A DNA stretch of 60,074 nucleotides, from contig NZ_MZMV01000044.1 in the NCBI RefSeq assembly GCF_002210435.1, positions 1-60,074 of the forward strand, in the 5' to 3' direction. The stretch comes from Micromonospora wenchangensis (GTDB lineage: Bacteria; Actinomycetota; Actinomycetes; Mycobacteriales; Micromonosporaceae). A program made the position numbers and the translations under genes. Below the pieces are notes generated by a model. It was not told the DNA's origin. It made no database searches and saw only the letters and a list, made by a program, of their open reading frames with translations. This document shows positions 9,098-19,400 of the stretch, one piece after another; position 1 is the first letter of the stretch; each line of letters starts with the position of its first letter.

Positions 9098-9807
9098 GCC
9101 GCCGGCTTGCGGAGGACGTAGCCCACGCCGCGCAGGGTGTGGATCAAGCGGGGCTGGGTGTTGTCGACCTTGCGACGCAGGTACGAGATGTACGACTCGA
9201 CGATGTTGTCGTCACCCCGGAAGTCGTAGTTCCACACGTGGTCGAGGATCTGCGCCTTGGACAGCACCCGGTTGGCGTTGAGCATCAGGTACCGCAGCAG
9301 CTTGAACTCGGTAGGCGAGAGCTGCACCCGCTGACCGGCCCGGTGCACCTCGTGGGTCTCCTCGTCCAGCTCCAGGTCGGCGAAGGTGAGCCGGGAGGGG
9401 GCGTGCTCGCCGGTGGCCGTACGCCGCAGCACGGCCCGGATCCGGGCGGTCAGCTCCTCCAGGCTGAACGGCTTGGTGACGTAGTCGTCGCCACCCAGGG
9501 TGAGCCCACGGATCTTGTCGTCGGTGGCGTCCCGGGCGGTGAGGAACACCACCGGGGTACGCGTGCCGCCCTCGCGGAGCATCCGGATGACCTCGAAGCC
9601 GTCCAGGTCGGGCAGCATCACGTCGAGCACCACCAGGTCGGGGCGGTGGTCCTTGGCCGCGTGCAGGGCCGCGCTGCCACTGGTGGCGGTCGCCACGTCG
9701 AACCCCGCGAAGCGGAGGCTGGCGGAGAGCAGTTCGAGGATGTTGGGGTCGTCCTCGACGACGAGCAGTCGCGCCTCGGTCTGGGTAGCGGCCATGCTGG
9801 CCATCAT
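9094..9807 (-). CDS. OmpR/PhoB-family response regulator (PhoP-like)
   Basis: The product is about 237 residues. The receiver domain has acidic residues (VVEDD), a phospho-Asp near residue 60 (VVLDVMLPD), Thr in FLTARD and Lys in VTKPFSLEE. The C-terminal winged helix (about 140-237) includes LSPTEFKLLRYL and RGVGYVLR. From memory its C-terminal half is strikingly like M. tuberculosis PhoP (LTFADxELDEETHEV, SPTEFxLLRY, ILDHVWxYDF). ATGs at 9807, 9804 and 9795 are all possible starts. None has a strong ribosome binding site. The gene order regulator - kinase - HtrA protease resembles MprAB-PepD more than PhoPR, so the orthology is open. Confidence 0.93.
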   Translation of the reverse strand: MMASMAATQTEARLLVVEDDPNILELLSASLRFAGFDVATATSGSAALHAAKDHRPDLVVLDVMLPDLDGFEVIRMLREGGTRTPVVFLTARDATDDKIRGLTLGGDDYVTKPFSLEELTARIRAVLRRTATGEHAPSRLTFADLELDEETHEVHRAGQRVQLSPTEFKLLRYLMLNANRVLSKAQILDHVWNYDFRGDDNIVESYISYLRRKVDNTQPRLIHTLRGVGYVLRKPAA

Positions 9808-9914
9808 CCGTGACGTCGCTGCGTCGGCGCTGGGCGCTTCCTGCAAAAACCCTGTGAAGCCGTGCCGACGCAGGCTCCCCGCCCTCAGCCGGCCCGCACG
9901 CTGCGAACCGGCGG

Positions 9915-10532
9915 TCACCGCAGCAGCCGGCGTAACCCGTCCAACGCGCCGTCGAGCACCCGGATCGCGGTCCGCAACTGGGTGTCGCTGAGCCGCCCGG
10001 CCCGCACCAGCGCACCCACCTCGACGGTGAACTCGGCCAGCCGCCTGTCGAACTCGACCAGCAGGGGGGAGCCGTCGGTCGGGGGGGTCGCCGGGCGGGG
10101 GGTGGGGCCGGGTGCCGGCCGGTCCCAGCGGGTCTGCCGGGTCTGCCGGGTGGCCTCGCGCAGCTCCCGCTTGAGGTCACGCACCGAGCCGCGTACCTCG
10201 GTCTGGATCTCGCCGGCCAGCGCGGACAGATCCTCCACCGAGGCCGAGATGTCGGATTCCAGGGCGGTCAGCTCGTCGGCGCGCTGGCGCAGCTCGGCCC
10301 GGCCACCCTCGGTGATCTCGTAGACCTTGCGGCCACCGGCGGCGGTGTGGGTGACCAGCCCGTCGGCCTCCAGCCGTTGCAGCCGGGGGTAGATGGTGCC
10401 GGCGCTCGGGGCGTACAGGCCGAGGAAACGCTCCTCCAGCAGCCGGATCAGCTCGTAACCGTGCTTGGGACCGTCGTCGAGCAGTCGCAGCAGGTAGAGC
10501 CGCAGCCGCCCGTGACTGAACACGGCGGTCAC
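9915..10532 (-). CDS. PadR-family transcriptional regulator
   Basis: The 205-residue protein has a PadR winged helix at residues 8-85 (LLDDGPKHGYELIRLLEERF, AGTIYPRLQRLEADGLV, GGRKVYEITEGGRAEL). A long coiled-coil helix (about 90-135), a Pro-rich linker and a C-terminal helical segment follow. The GTG start overlaps the stop of the DUF4097 gene by 4 bases, so repressor and target are co-translated. The likely operator lies upstream of DUF4097, giving autoregulation. PadR proteins usually repress adjacent genes until a ligand binds; the ligand here is unknown. Confidence 0.9.
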   Translation of the reverse strand: MTAVFSHGRLRLYLLRLLDDGPKHGYELIRLLEERFLGLYAPSAGTIYPRLQRLEADGLVTHTAAGGRKVYEITEGGRAELRQRADELTALESDISASVEDLSALAGEIQTEVRGSVRDLKRELREATRQTRQTRWDRPAPGPTPRPATPPTDGSPLLVEFDRRLAEFTVEVGALVRAGRLSDTQLRTAIRVLDGALDGLRRLLR

Positions 10533-11359
10533 GGCAGCTCCTCCTGGTCGTCGTCCACGGGCCGGGCGAGCAACGCGATGCTGCCGGAAGTCGCGGACGC
10601 CCAGAGCTTACCCGCGCCCGCGCCGAGCACCCCGTGGCTGTCCTTGACCGGGCCGACCCCGACCCCGCCGCCGACCTGGGGGAAGCCGCTGGTGATCCGG
10701 CCGGAGGTGGTGTGCAGGTGGACGTCGAGGTCGCTGTCCTCGCGGACCCGGACGGTGATCGGCCCGGAGATGGTGGTGAGCCGGATCTCGCTGCGCCGGG
10801 GATTGTCCAGGTCGCAGGTGATCGCCCCGGAGACGGTGTTGGCGTGCACCCGACCGGCCGAGCTCTCGGCGAGGGTCACCTCGCCGGAGACCGTGTCCAG
10901 GGTGAGGTCGCCGGTGACGCCGAGCGCCTCGACCGGGCCGGAGACGATCCGCGCGTTGGTGCGCCCGGCCAGGCCCATCAGCGTGACCTGCCCGGAGGTG
11001 ACGTTGACGGTGGTGTCGTTGACCAGCCCGGAGGCGACCAGCGTGCCGTCCACCAGGTGCAGGTCGGCCAGGGTGCCGGCCGGGACGGCGATGGACACCT
11101 CGGCCCGGAACCGGCGACCGAGCTGGCCGAGCCACCAGAGGAACCCGGGCCAGCGGGGTGGGTGTTCGTGCCCGATCCGCAGGACGCCGTCGCGGTGCTC
11201 GACGATGACCGGCCGGCTGCTGATCCGGGTGACGTCGACCCGTGCCGGCCCGTCGGTGCCGACCACGTTGAGCCGCCCGGTGACCAGGCGGACGTCGAGC
11301 CGGGTGACCGGCTCCTCGATGGTGATCCGTTGTGGTCTGTCGACCGTCCAGTTGGTCAT
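10529..11359 (-). CDS. DUF4097-family beta-strand repeat protein
   Basis: The 276-residue protein consists largely of short beta strands with repeating T-x-SG / VSG-x-V turns (for example VNVTSGQVTLMGL, RIVSGPVEAL, DTVSGEVTL, NTVSGAITC, TTISGPITV, TTSGRITS), the parallel beta-helix pattern of DUF4097 (putative adhesin) proteins. There is no signal peptide or membrane helix, so it is probably cytosolic. Function is unknown; these genes are commonly paired with PadR regulators, as here. The start at ATG 11359 has a strong GGAGGGAG site. Confidence 0.85.
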   Translation of the reverse strand: MTNWTVDRPQRITIEEPVTRLDVRLVTGRLNVVGTDGPARVDVTRISSRPVIVEHRDGVLRIGHEHPPRWPGFLWWLGQLGRRFRAEVSIAVPAGTLADLHLVDGTLVASGLVNDTTVNVTSGQVTLMGLAGRTNARIVSGPVEALGVTGDLTLDTVSGEVTLAESSAGRVHANTVSGAITCDLDNPRRSEIRLTTISGPITVRVREDSDLDVHLHTTSGRITSGFPQVGGGVGVGPVKDSHGVLGAGAGKLWASATSGSIALLARPVDDDQEELP

Positions 11360-11409
11360 GACGTCTCCCTCCGGGGTCACGGCCGACGGCCGCGCCACTG
11401 CACGGAGAA

Positions 11410-11439
11410 AGCGTAACGCGATACATCGCGATAGAACAA
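11410..11439 (-). promoter_or_regulatory. Promoter with PadR-type operator in the spacer
   Basis: On the minus strand TTGTTC (-35) is followed 18 bases later by TACGCT (-10). The spacer is filled by two direct CGCGATA units, together giving an ATCGCGAT palindrome. A third related core, TCGCGA, lies just upstream (about 11445-11450). A repressor bound here would block RNA polymerase. It drives the DUF4097-padR pair. Confidence 0.5.
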
Positions 11440-11529
11440 GACTGTCGCGAGTCGCCACCCACCCGACGCGCCCCGCCACCCCCGACCCGGTCGGAGGGTG
11501 GGCGGGCCGGCCGGGCCCACAGTCGGCAA

Positions 11530-11603
11530 GATCCACTCATCTGGGCCGATCCAGCGGTATCCCGCGGCCAGGTCACCGCGACATCGGCCCCCATGAGTCG
11601 ATC
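11530..11603. repeat. 74-bp imperfect palindromic repeat, copy A
   Basis: Each arm is 33 bp: a GATCxACTC block, 4 variable bases, GGGCCGA, 4 variable bases, then GCGGTATCC. The arms are separated by an 8-base centre. The right arm is the reverse complement with a few mismatches. Two further copies of exactly the same length lie at 39146-39219 and 50275-50348. It sits between the DUF4097 promoter and the end of the acyltransferase gene. Confidence 0.8.
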
Positions 11604-11658
11604 ACGCGGAGAACGCGGGGCGATCGCCCGGCCCAGGCGGGGCGATCGCGGCCTGCGG

Positions 11659-12639
11659 TCAGGCGGCCAGGCCGAGGCCCGTCCCGGCGGCCGGCGAGGT
11701 CACCGGACCGGGCGAGGCCACCGCGCCCGGCGAGGCCACCGCGCCCGGCGAGGCCACCGGGCCGGGCGAGGCCACCGGGCCGACGACGGCCAGGGTGGGG
11801 CGGCCGACGGTCGGGCGAGGCGGCAGCAGGTGCACGGCCGACTCGGCGGCCCGGGCCAGCACCCGGCGGTCCGCGCCGGGGACCGGGTGCAGGGCGGCGG
11901 TCACCGCGACGTCGACCACCAGGTCCCGGGCGGCCAGCACCCGACGTACCGAGCGCCACAGCGTGTCGTCGCCGAGGAAGGCGGCGGTGGTGGTCGTCGC
12001 CCCGGTGGCAGCGCAGCGGTAGCTGATCCGCAGCGGCACCACGGGGACGCCGGCGTCGACCGCCGCCTGGAAGACCGCCGGCCGGAAGCCCCGGCGCGGC
12101 CGGCAGCCGGCCGAGGGGACGACGCCGCACCAGGTCGTACCCTCGGGGAAGACCGCGACCGGGTGACCGGCGCGCAGGGTGGCCGCGAGCCGGGCCACCG
12201 TGCGCGGCAGGTCCCGGGGCCGGGACCGGTCGACGAAGACCGTGCCACCGGCGCGGGCCAGCAGTCCCAGCACCGGCCAGTTCCGCACCTCCCGCTTGGC
12301 CAGCAGCCGGGCCGGCGCGACCGCCAACACCGCGAACACGTCCAGCCAGGAGACGTGGTTGGCGACCAGCAGCGCCCGCCGTCGGGGCAGCCGCCCGCGC
12401 ACCACCAGCCGCACCCCGAGCACCCCGGCGGTGCGTCGGGCCCAGGCCCGCAGCACCACCGCCCGCCGCGCCGCCGGCAGCACCGGCAGCAGTACGGCCA
12501 TCCCGGCACCGGCCAGCAGCATCCCGAGTACGCCCACCAGCCGCGCCACCTGCCGCACGGGCGACACCCCGGTCCGCCCCTCCCCCGGCAGGCAGTCCGG
12601 CCCGCAGCCGGCGGTCGGCCGCCACAACTCGGCGCTCAC
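11659..12639 (-). CDS. Lysophospholipid acyltransferase (PlsC/OlsA-like)
   Basis: The 326-residue protein has a hydrophobic N-terminal segment (about 30-55) and a PlsC domain with NHVSWLD (NHxxxxD) and FPEGTTW. The GTG start overlaps the stop of the upstream GNAT-type acyltransferase by 4 bases. This pairing is typical of OlsB-OlsA ornithine-lipid synthesis: OlsB attaches a 3-hydroxyacyl chain to ornithine and OlsA adds the second acyl chain. From memory, the Rv3026c/Rv3027c pair is comparable. The C-terminus is a low-complexity tail with five 6-residue V-x-SPG repeats encoded by an 18-bp tandem repeat. Confidence 0.85.
   Translation of the reverse strand: MSAELWRPTAGCGPDCLPGEGRTGVSPVRQVARLVGVLGMLLAGAGMAVLLPVLPAARRAVVLRAWARRTAGVLGVRLVVRGRLPRRRALLVANHVSWLDVFAVLAVAPARLLAKREVRNWPVLGLLARAGGTVFVDRSRPRDLPRTVARLAATLRAGHPVAVFPEGTTWCGVVPSAGCRPRRGFRPAVFQAAVDAGVPVVPLRISYRCAATGATTTTAAFLGDDTLWRSVRRVLAARDLVVDVAVTAALHPVPGADRRVLARAAESAVHLLPPRPTVGRPTLAVVGPVASPGPVASPGAVASPGAVASPGPVTSPAAGTGLGLAA
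11693..11782 (-). repeat. Five tandem 18-bp units inside the acyltransferase gene
   Basis: Five near-identical 18-bp units encode VASPG(A/P)-type hexapeptides at the C-terminus of the acyltransferase. The 18-bp period keeps the frame, so copy number could vary between strains without disrupting the catalytic domain. Confidence 0.85.
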
Positions 12640-13412
12640 CGGGTCACCCCGAGGAAGTGCCGGCGGTAGCGCGGGTTCATCCGGTCCAACGAGAACAGCA
12701 GGTAGAAGTCGGCACAGCGGAAGTCCGGGTCGTACGCCGGTTCCCCGGCGACCCACGCGCCGAGCCGCAGGTAGCCGCGGACCAGCGGAGGGATCAGCGC
12801 CCGCCCGGCGGGGTCCCCGGTGGCCGACTCCGGTGCCGCCGCGCCCGGCTCGGCGAACCACGGCCGCAGCGGGCGGACCCGCATCAGCGGGGGCGCGAGG
12901 TGCCCCGCCCGGCCCAGCGCCCACGTCTCGGCGACGGCCCGGCCGCCGTCACCGACCGGCACCGAGGCGCAGCCGCCCAGCCAGTTCGCCCCGCGCAGGT
13001 GCAGGTAACGGGTCAGTCCCGCCCACATCAGGTTGAGCACCGCGCCCGAGCGGTGGTCCGGGTGGACGCAGGAGCGGCCGGTCTCGACCAGCAGGTCGCG
13101 CAGCGGTTCGAGCGGGGTCAGGTCGAACTCGCCGGCGGCGTACCGGCGGTCGGTGCGGCCGGGGGGCAGCAGCCGGTAGGTGCCGACCACCGCGCCGGTG
13201 CGCTCCTCGCGGACGATCAGGTGGTCGCAGTGGACGTCGAGGTCGTCGGTGTCCAGCCCGGCGGCACCCGGGCGCAGGGTCGCGCCGAGTTCGGTGGCGA
13301 ACACCTCGTGGCGCAGGCGTTGCGCGGCCGCGACCTGGGTCGGGTCGTCGGCGATCAGCAGGGTGTATCCACTGGTCGTCAGGGGTGCGCCAGCGGCATG
13401 CAGAACAGCCAT
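12636..13412 (-). CDS. OlsB-like GNAT N-acyltransferase
   Basis: The 258-residue protein matches the hemolysin-like/OlsB GNAT group: LRHEVFATELG near residue 35, then DTDDLDVHCDHLIV, VVGTYRLLPP, and VETGRSCVHPDHRSGAVLNLMW. These enzymes use acyl-ACP to N-acylate ornithine, the first step of ornithine-lipid synthesis. It starts at ATG 13412 and is translationally coupled to the PlsC-type partner downstream. A divergent promoter region of about 200 bases separates it from the hotdog gene. The amino acid acceptor is inferred from context only. Confidence 0.82.
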   Translation of the reverse strand: MAVLHAAGAPLTTSGYTLLIADDPTQVAAAQRLRHEVFATELGATLRPGAAGLDTDDLDVHCDHLIVREERTGAVVGTYRLLPPGRTDRRYAAGEFDLTPLEPLRDLLVETGRSCVHPDHRSGAVLNLMWAGLTRYLHLRGANWLGGCASVPVGDGGRAVAETWALGRAGHLAPPLMRVRPLRPWFAEPGAAAPESATGDPAGRALIPPLVRGYLRLGAWVAGEPAYDPDFRCADFYLLFSLDRMNPRYRRHFLGVTR

Positions 13413-13610
13413 GGGACCTGTGTAGGTGCCCCGGGTTGCCGGTCGGCCGGGGACGGGTGTCGATCCGGTGAACGCCGGTCGGCGGGACCGGTCCCGGGTG
13501 TGACCAGGGTGGCGTACGGGGTCGGTGGGGCGGTCGGGGGGCGTGGCCGGGGCGTGCGAGGCTGCCTGCGGGGGCCCGGCCGGCCGGGCCGACGACACGG
13601 TGGAGGGGCG

Positions 13611-14276
13611 ATGATCATCGAGGCGCGGTACCAGGGGCCACCCGGCACGGGCAACGGCGGCTGGAGCGCGGGGATCTTCGCCGGGGCGTACGGCGCGGAC
13701 GGGCCGGTCGAGGTGACGTTGCGTCGCCCGCCGCCGCTGGACACCCCGCTCACCCTCGCCGACGGTGACGTGCGCGACCCGGACGGGCACCTGGTCGCCG
13801 AGGTACGCCCCGCCGGTGAGCCGCCCGTCCCGGTCCCGCCGGTGGACCCGGCGACCGCGCGGGCCGCCTCGGCCGGCTACCAGGGGCTGGTGGACCACCC
13901 CTTCCCCGGCTGTTACGTCTGCGGCCCGGAGCACCCGGACGGCCTGCGGATCCACCCCGGGCGGCTGCCCGACGGCCGGACCGCCGCGCCGTGGCGGACG
14001 CCCGCTCAGGTGGGCGCGCCGACGGTGTGGGCGGCGCTGGACTGTCCCGGGGGCTGGGCGGTGATCGCTCCGGGCCGGCCGTACGTGCTGGGCCGGCTCG
14101 CCGTGACGCTGGACGCGCTGCCCGCGCCGGGCGGGGACTACGTGGTCACCGGGGCGGTGGACACCGTCGAGGGACGCCTGGCGGTGGTGCGTACCAGCCT
14201 CTACGACGGTGCCGGCGGGCTGCTGGGCCGGGCCCGCGCCACCTGGGTCGCGCTGCCCGCCGGGCCTCGTCCCTGA
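13611..14276 (+). CDS. Hotdog-fold thioesterase-like protein
   Basis: This 221-residue protein has an internal GNGGWSAGIFA motif at the N-terminus, a central PFPGCYVCGPEHPDGLRI segment and a C-terminal half with GRLAVTLDA, resembling a double hotdog of the PaaI/acyl-CoA thioesterase type. No clear catalytic acid is evident, so the activity is uncertain. The CxxC in CYVCG recurs in this group. ATG 13611 has a GGAGGGG site. It stands alone, divergent from the ornithine-lipid pair. Confidence 0.65.
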   Translation: MIIEARYQGPPGTGNGGWSAGIFAGAYGADGPVEVTLRRPPPLDTPLTLADGDVRDPDGHLVAEVRPAGEPPVPVPPVDPATARAASAGYQGLVDHPFPGCYVCGPEHPDGLRIHPGRLPDGRTAAPWRTPAQVGAPTVWAALDCPGGWAVIAPGRPYVLGRLAVTLDALPAPGGDYVVTGAVDTVEGRLAVVRTSLYDGAGGLLGRARATWVALPAGPRP

Positions 14277-14426
14277 GGACGACCCGCTCCTGCCTGAGTC
14301 GGAGCAGGGCCTACCGACCGGGGCTGATGGCGTAACTTGACCTGACCAGCAAGGCTGGCAGCGGCGCATTCCGCAACGGCGTCGCAGAACGCGGTGCCCC
14401 GCGCGCCGCCGCACGGGAGGAGAACG

Positions 14427-15355
<929 letters not shown>

Positions 15356-15359
<4 letters not shown>

Positions 15360-16180
15360 ACCTGGTCCGATCCGAGCTGTTGAAGATCCGCACCACCAGC
15401 ACCTGGTGGATCTTCGGGCTGATCACGGTGCCGCTGTGGGCGCTCACCGCCCTGATCAACTGGTTGCAGACCGACGCGCTGGCCAGCAACAACTTCGGCG
15501 ACGTGCCGGCCGAGCAGGCCGACCAGATCCAGGCCGCGCAGTCGGTGGACAGCCTGGCCGCCAACGTCTACACCAACGGGCAGTTCTTCGGTCTGATGAT
15601 CGTGATGCTGCTCGGCATCATCGTGGTGACCAGCGAGTTCTTCCATCAGACGGTCACCACCACCTTCCTCACCGTGCCGCACCGGACGGCGGTGATGCTG
15701 GCCAAGCTGGCTGCCGCGGCCGTCCTGGCCGTGCTGTTCTGGCTGGTCACCACCGTGTTCAACCTGGCCTTCGGGGCACTGGTGATGAACAGCGTCGACC
15801 TGGGTTCGCAGCTCGGCAGCGGCGCGGTCTGGCGGGCCACCGCGCTCAACGGCCTGGCGTACCTGCTCTGGTCGGTGCTCGGGGTCGGGATCGGGGTGCT
15901 GATCCGCAGCCAGATCGGCGCGACGGTCACCGGCATCCTGCTCTACCTGGGCGGCGCGGTCGGCGCGGCCATCGCGATCAGCATCCTGGCCGCCCGCTGG
16001 GGTGACTGGATCAACGACCTCCAGGTGCTGGTGCCGTCGCTGGCGTCGTCGCTGATGGTCAGCGGCACCGAGATCCCGGGCAACCCGCCGCGCTGGGCGG
16101 GTGCGGTGGTCCTGATCGGGTACGCGGTGGTGGCCGGCGCGATCGGCACGCTCACCATGCGGCGGCGGGACATCTCCTGA
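15356..16180 (+). CDS. ABC-2 type transporter permease
   Basis: The 274-residue product has six predicted membrane helices (about 18-37, 77-95, 112-140, 164-185, 187-212, 245-267) and the N-terminal LVRSELLKIRTTSTWW sequence typical of ABC-2 permeases of the NatB/YhgE-like type. It is translationally coupled to the ATPase. No substrate can be deduced from sequence or neighbours. Confidence 0.9.
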
Positions 16181-16198
16181 CCGACCCGTTCCCCGGCC

Positions 16199-16251
16199 GG
16201 CCCGGCGCGACGACCCGTCGCGCCGGGCCGACGCCTTTTCGGGCGTCGGCC
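16199..16251 (+). terminator. Terminator hairpins after the ABC operon
   Basis: A perfect 14-bp stem (16199-16212 with 16216-16229, loop ACC) overlaps a second 10-bp stem (16226-16235 with 16242-16251, loop TTTTCG). They share bases 16226-16229, so they are mutually exclusive in part. They follow the permease stop by 18 bases. Confidence 0.75.
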
Positions 16252-16365
16252 GCGCGGCGGTGTGACCCACTACTCAGCGCAACTCCGGTAAGGAGTCATC
16301 GGAACACGAAGAGGTGATTGACTTTCGGTATCTTCTGTGAAACCGCACACCCCTTGGAGGTGGAA

Positions 16366-16425
16366 ATGCCTATGGTATTTCTGCGGCGTAGCCTGGGAGC
16401 CGTCGCCCGTCCACGTGCACGTTAG
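16366..16425 (+). CDS. Small leader ORF (19 codons) upstream of kgd
   Basis: The ATG is preceded at optimal distance by a strong GGAGGTGG site in an otherwise non-coding, relatively AT-rich stretch. It encodes MPMVFLRRSLGAVARPRAR and ends 57 bases before the kgd start. The peptide is basic and I do not recognise it. The quality of the ribosome binding site, better than that of kgd itself, argues that it is translated. It could be a regulatory leader for kgd or simply a small protein. No alternative terminator structure is obvious between it and kgd. Confidence 0.5.
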   Translation: MPMVFLRRSLGAVARPRAR

Positions 16426-16482
16426 GACGACGGCGGACACCGCGTGACACACAGACCCGCGTGAAAGAGGCGATTACCGGCC

Positions 16483-19400
16483 GTGTCGACCCAGCAGACT
16501 TCGCAGGAGAACCCACTGGCGGGTTTCGGCCCGAACGAGTGGATCGTCGAGGAGATGTACCAGCGCTACCTCGCCGACCCGTCGAGCGTCGACTCGGCCT
16601 GGCACGACTTCTTCGCCGACTACCGACCCGCTCCCGGCGCGGCGACCCCGCGTCCGGCTGACGGCCGGGCCGCCGCGGCGGCGACGCCGGAGCCGGCCGA
16701 GCAGCAGGAGCCGGTCGCCACCGTCGCGACCGGGCCCGCCGCGAAGGCGACGGCGGCCGACGCCAAGCCGGCCGCCACCCGGCCGGCCGCCACCACCAAG
16801 CCGGCCGCCACCAGGTCGACCGCCACCGCCAGGCCGGCCACCGCCCCGAAGCCGGCCACCGCGAAGACCGCCACCAGGTCCGCCGCGAAGCCGGCGGCCG
16901 CGGAGAAGGCGGCCCCGAAGCCGGCGGCGAAGGCGCCGACGGCCAGCGCCGCCGGCACCACGCCGCTGCGCGGGGTGGCCGCCCGGATCGTGCAGAACAT
17001 GGACGCCTCGCTGTCCGTGCCGACCGCCACCAGCGTGCGCGCGGTCCCGGCCAAGCTGCTGGTCGACAACCGCATCGTGATCAACAACCACCTCGCCCGG
17101 GGGCGCGGCGGCAAGGTCAGCTTCACCCACCTGATCGGGTACGCGCTGGTCCGGGCCGTGGTCGAGCACCCGGAGCTGAACAACTCGTACGCCGAGGTGG
17201 ACGGCAAGCCGGCGATGGTCCGCCCGGAGCACGTCAACCTGGGCATCGCCATCGACCTGGTCAAGCCCGACGGCACCCGCAACCTGGTGGTGCCGTCCAT
17301 CAAGGGCTGCGAGCAGATGGACTTCAGGCAGTTCTGGCAGGCGTACGAGGACATGGTCCGGCGCGCCCGCCGCAACGAGCTGACCATGGAGGACCACTCG
17401 GGCACGACGATCTCGCTGACCAACCCGGGCGGCATCGGCACGGTGCACTCGATCCCCCGGCTGATGCAGGGGCAGAGCGCGATCATCGGGGTCGGCGCGA
17501 TGGAGTACCCCGCGCCGTACCAGGGGATGAGCGAGGCGACCCTGGCCGAACTGGCGGTCAGCAAGATCATCACGCTGACCAGCACGTACGACCACCGGAT
17601 CATCCAGGGCGCGCAGTCCGGCGAGTTCCTCAAGGTCATGCACGAGCTGCTGCTCGGCGAGCACGGCTTCTACGACGAGGTCTTCACCTCGCTGCGCATC
17701 CCGTACGAGCCGGTGCGCTGGATGCGCGACGTGGCCGTCGACTCCGAGGGCCAGATCAACAAGACCGCGCGGGTGCACGAGCTGATCCACGCCTACCGGG
17801 TCCGGGGCCACCTGATGGCCGACACCGACCCGCTGGAGTTCACCATCCGCAAGCACCCCGACCTGGACGTCCTCCAGCACGGGCTGACCCTGTGGGACCT
17901 CGACCGCACCTTCCCGGTCAACGGCTTCGCCGGCAAGCAGCGGATGAAGCTGCGCGAGATCCTCGGCGTGCTGCGCGACTCGTACTGCCGTCGGCTCGGC
18001 ATCGAGTACATGCACATCCAGGACCCGGAGGAGCGCCGCTGGATCCAGGAGCGGATCGAGCGCCGCTACGAGAAGCCGACCGCCGACGAGCAGAAGCACG
18101 TGCTCAACCGGCTCAACGCCGCCGAGGCGTTCGAGACCTTCCTGCAGACCAAGTACGTCGGCCAGAAGCGGTTCTCGCTGGAGGGCGGCGAGTCGTTGAT
18201 CCCGCTGCTCGGCGAGGTGCTGGAGGCGTCCGCCGAGGACGGGCTGGACGAGGTCGTCATCGGCATGGCCCACCGGGGCCGGCTCAACGTGCTGGCCAAC
18301 ATCGTCGGCAAGCCGTACGAGAAGATCTTCTCGGAGTTCGAGGGGCACCTCGACCCGCGCTCCACCCAGGGCTCCGGCGACGTCAAGTACCACCTGGGCC
18401 AGAACGGCAAGTTCACCACCCCGGACGGCGACCACTCGGTCAAGGTGTCGGTGGTGGCGAACCCGTCGCACCTGGAGGCGGTGGACCCGGTGCTGGAGGG
18501 CATCGTCCGGGCCAAGCAGGACCGGATCGACCTCAAGCTGGAGGGCTACACCGTGCTGCCGCTGGCGGTGCACGGTGACGCCGCGTTCGCCGGGCAGGGG
18601 GTCGTCGCCGAGACGCTCAACCTGTCCCAGCTGCGTGGCTACCGCACCGGCGGCACCGTGCACGTGGTGGTCAACAACCAGGTCGGGTTCACCACCGCCC
18701 CGGAGTACAGCCGGTCCAGCCTGTACAGCACCGACGTGGCCCGGATGATCCAGGCGCCGATCTTCCACGTCAACGGCGACGACCCGGAGACCGTGGTCCG
18801 GGTGGCCCGGCTGGCCTTCGAGTACCGGCAGGCGTTCAACAAGGACGTCGTGATCGACATGGTCTGCTACCGGCGGCGCGGGCACAACGAGGGCGACGAC
18901 CCGTCGATGTCCAACCCGCAGATGTACAAGATCATCGACTCGAAGCGGTCGGTCCGCAAGCTCTACACCGAGGAGCTGATCGGCCGGGGCGACATCACCG
19001 TCGAGGACGCCGAGGAGCTGCTGCGCGACTACCAGGCGCAGCTGGAACGGGTCTTCAAGGCCACCCGCGACGCCGCCACCACTCCCCGCCACGTCAGCCG
19101 GACGAGCCGGGAGGAGGAGCCGGAGCCCCAGGTGGCGACCGCCACCGACGCCTCCGTGGTCAAGGCCATCGGCGAGGCGCACGTCAACCTGCCCGAGGGC
19201 TTCACCCCGCACAAGCGCATCCAGCAGTTGCTCGACCGGCGGGCCAGGATGTCCGCCGAGGGCAACATCGACTGGGGGTACGGCGAGATCATCGCGTTCG
19301 GCGCGCTGCTGCACGACGGGGTCACCGTCCGGCTCGCCGGGCAGGACTCCCGCCGGGGCACCTTCGTCCAGCGGCACGCCTCGATCGTCGACGCCAAGAC

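Noticed and set aside
5666..9121. Plus-strand open frame of about 1,150 codons opposite the protease and histidine kinase
   Set aside because: The real genes on the minus strand have complete catalytic motifs; the plus-strand translation is Gly/Arg/Pro/His-rich noise.
9840..9870. PhoP-type binding site near the response regulator (a TCACAG element)
   Set aside because: Only one half-site is present; known PhoP sites are direct repeats, so the support is too weak.
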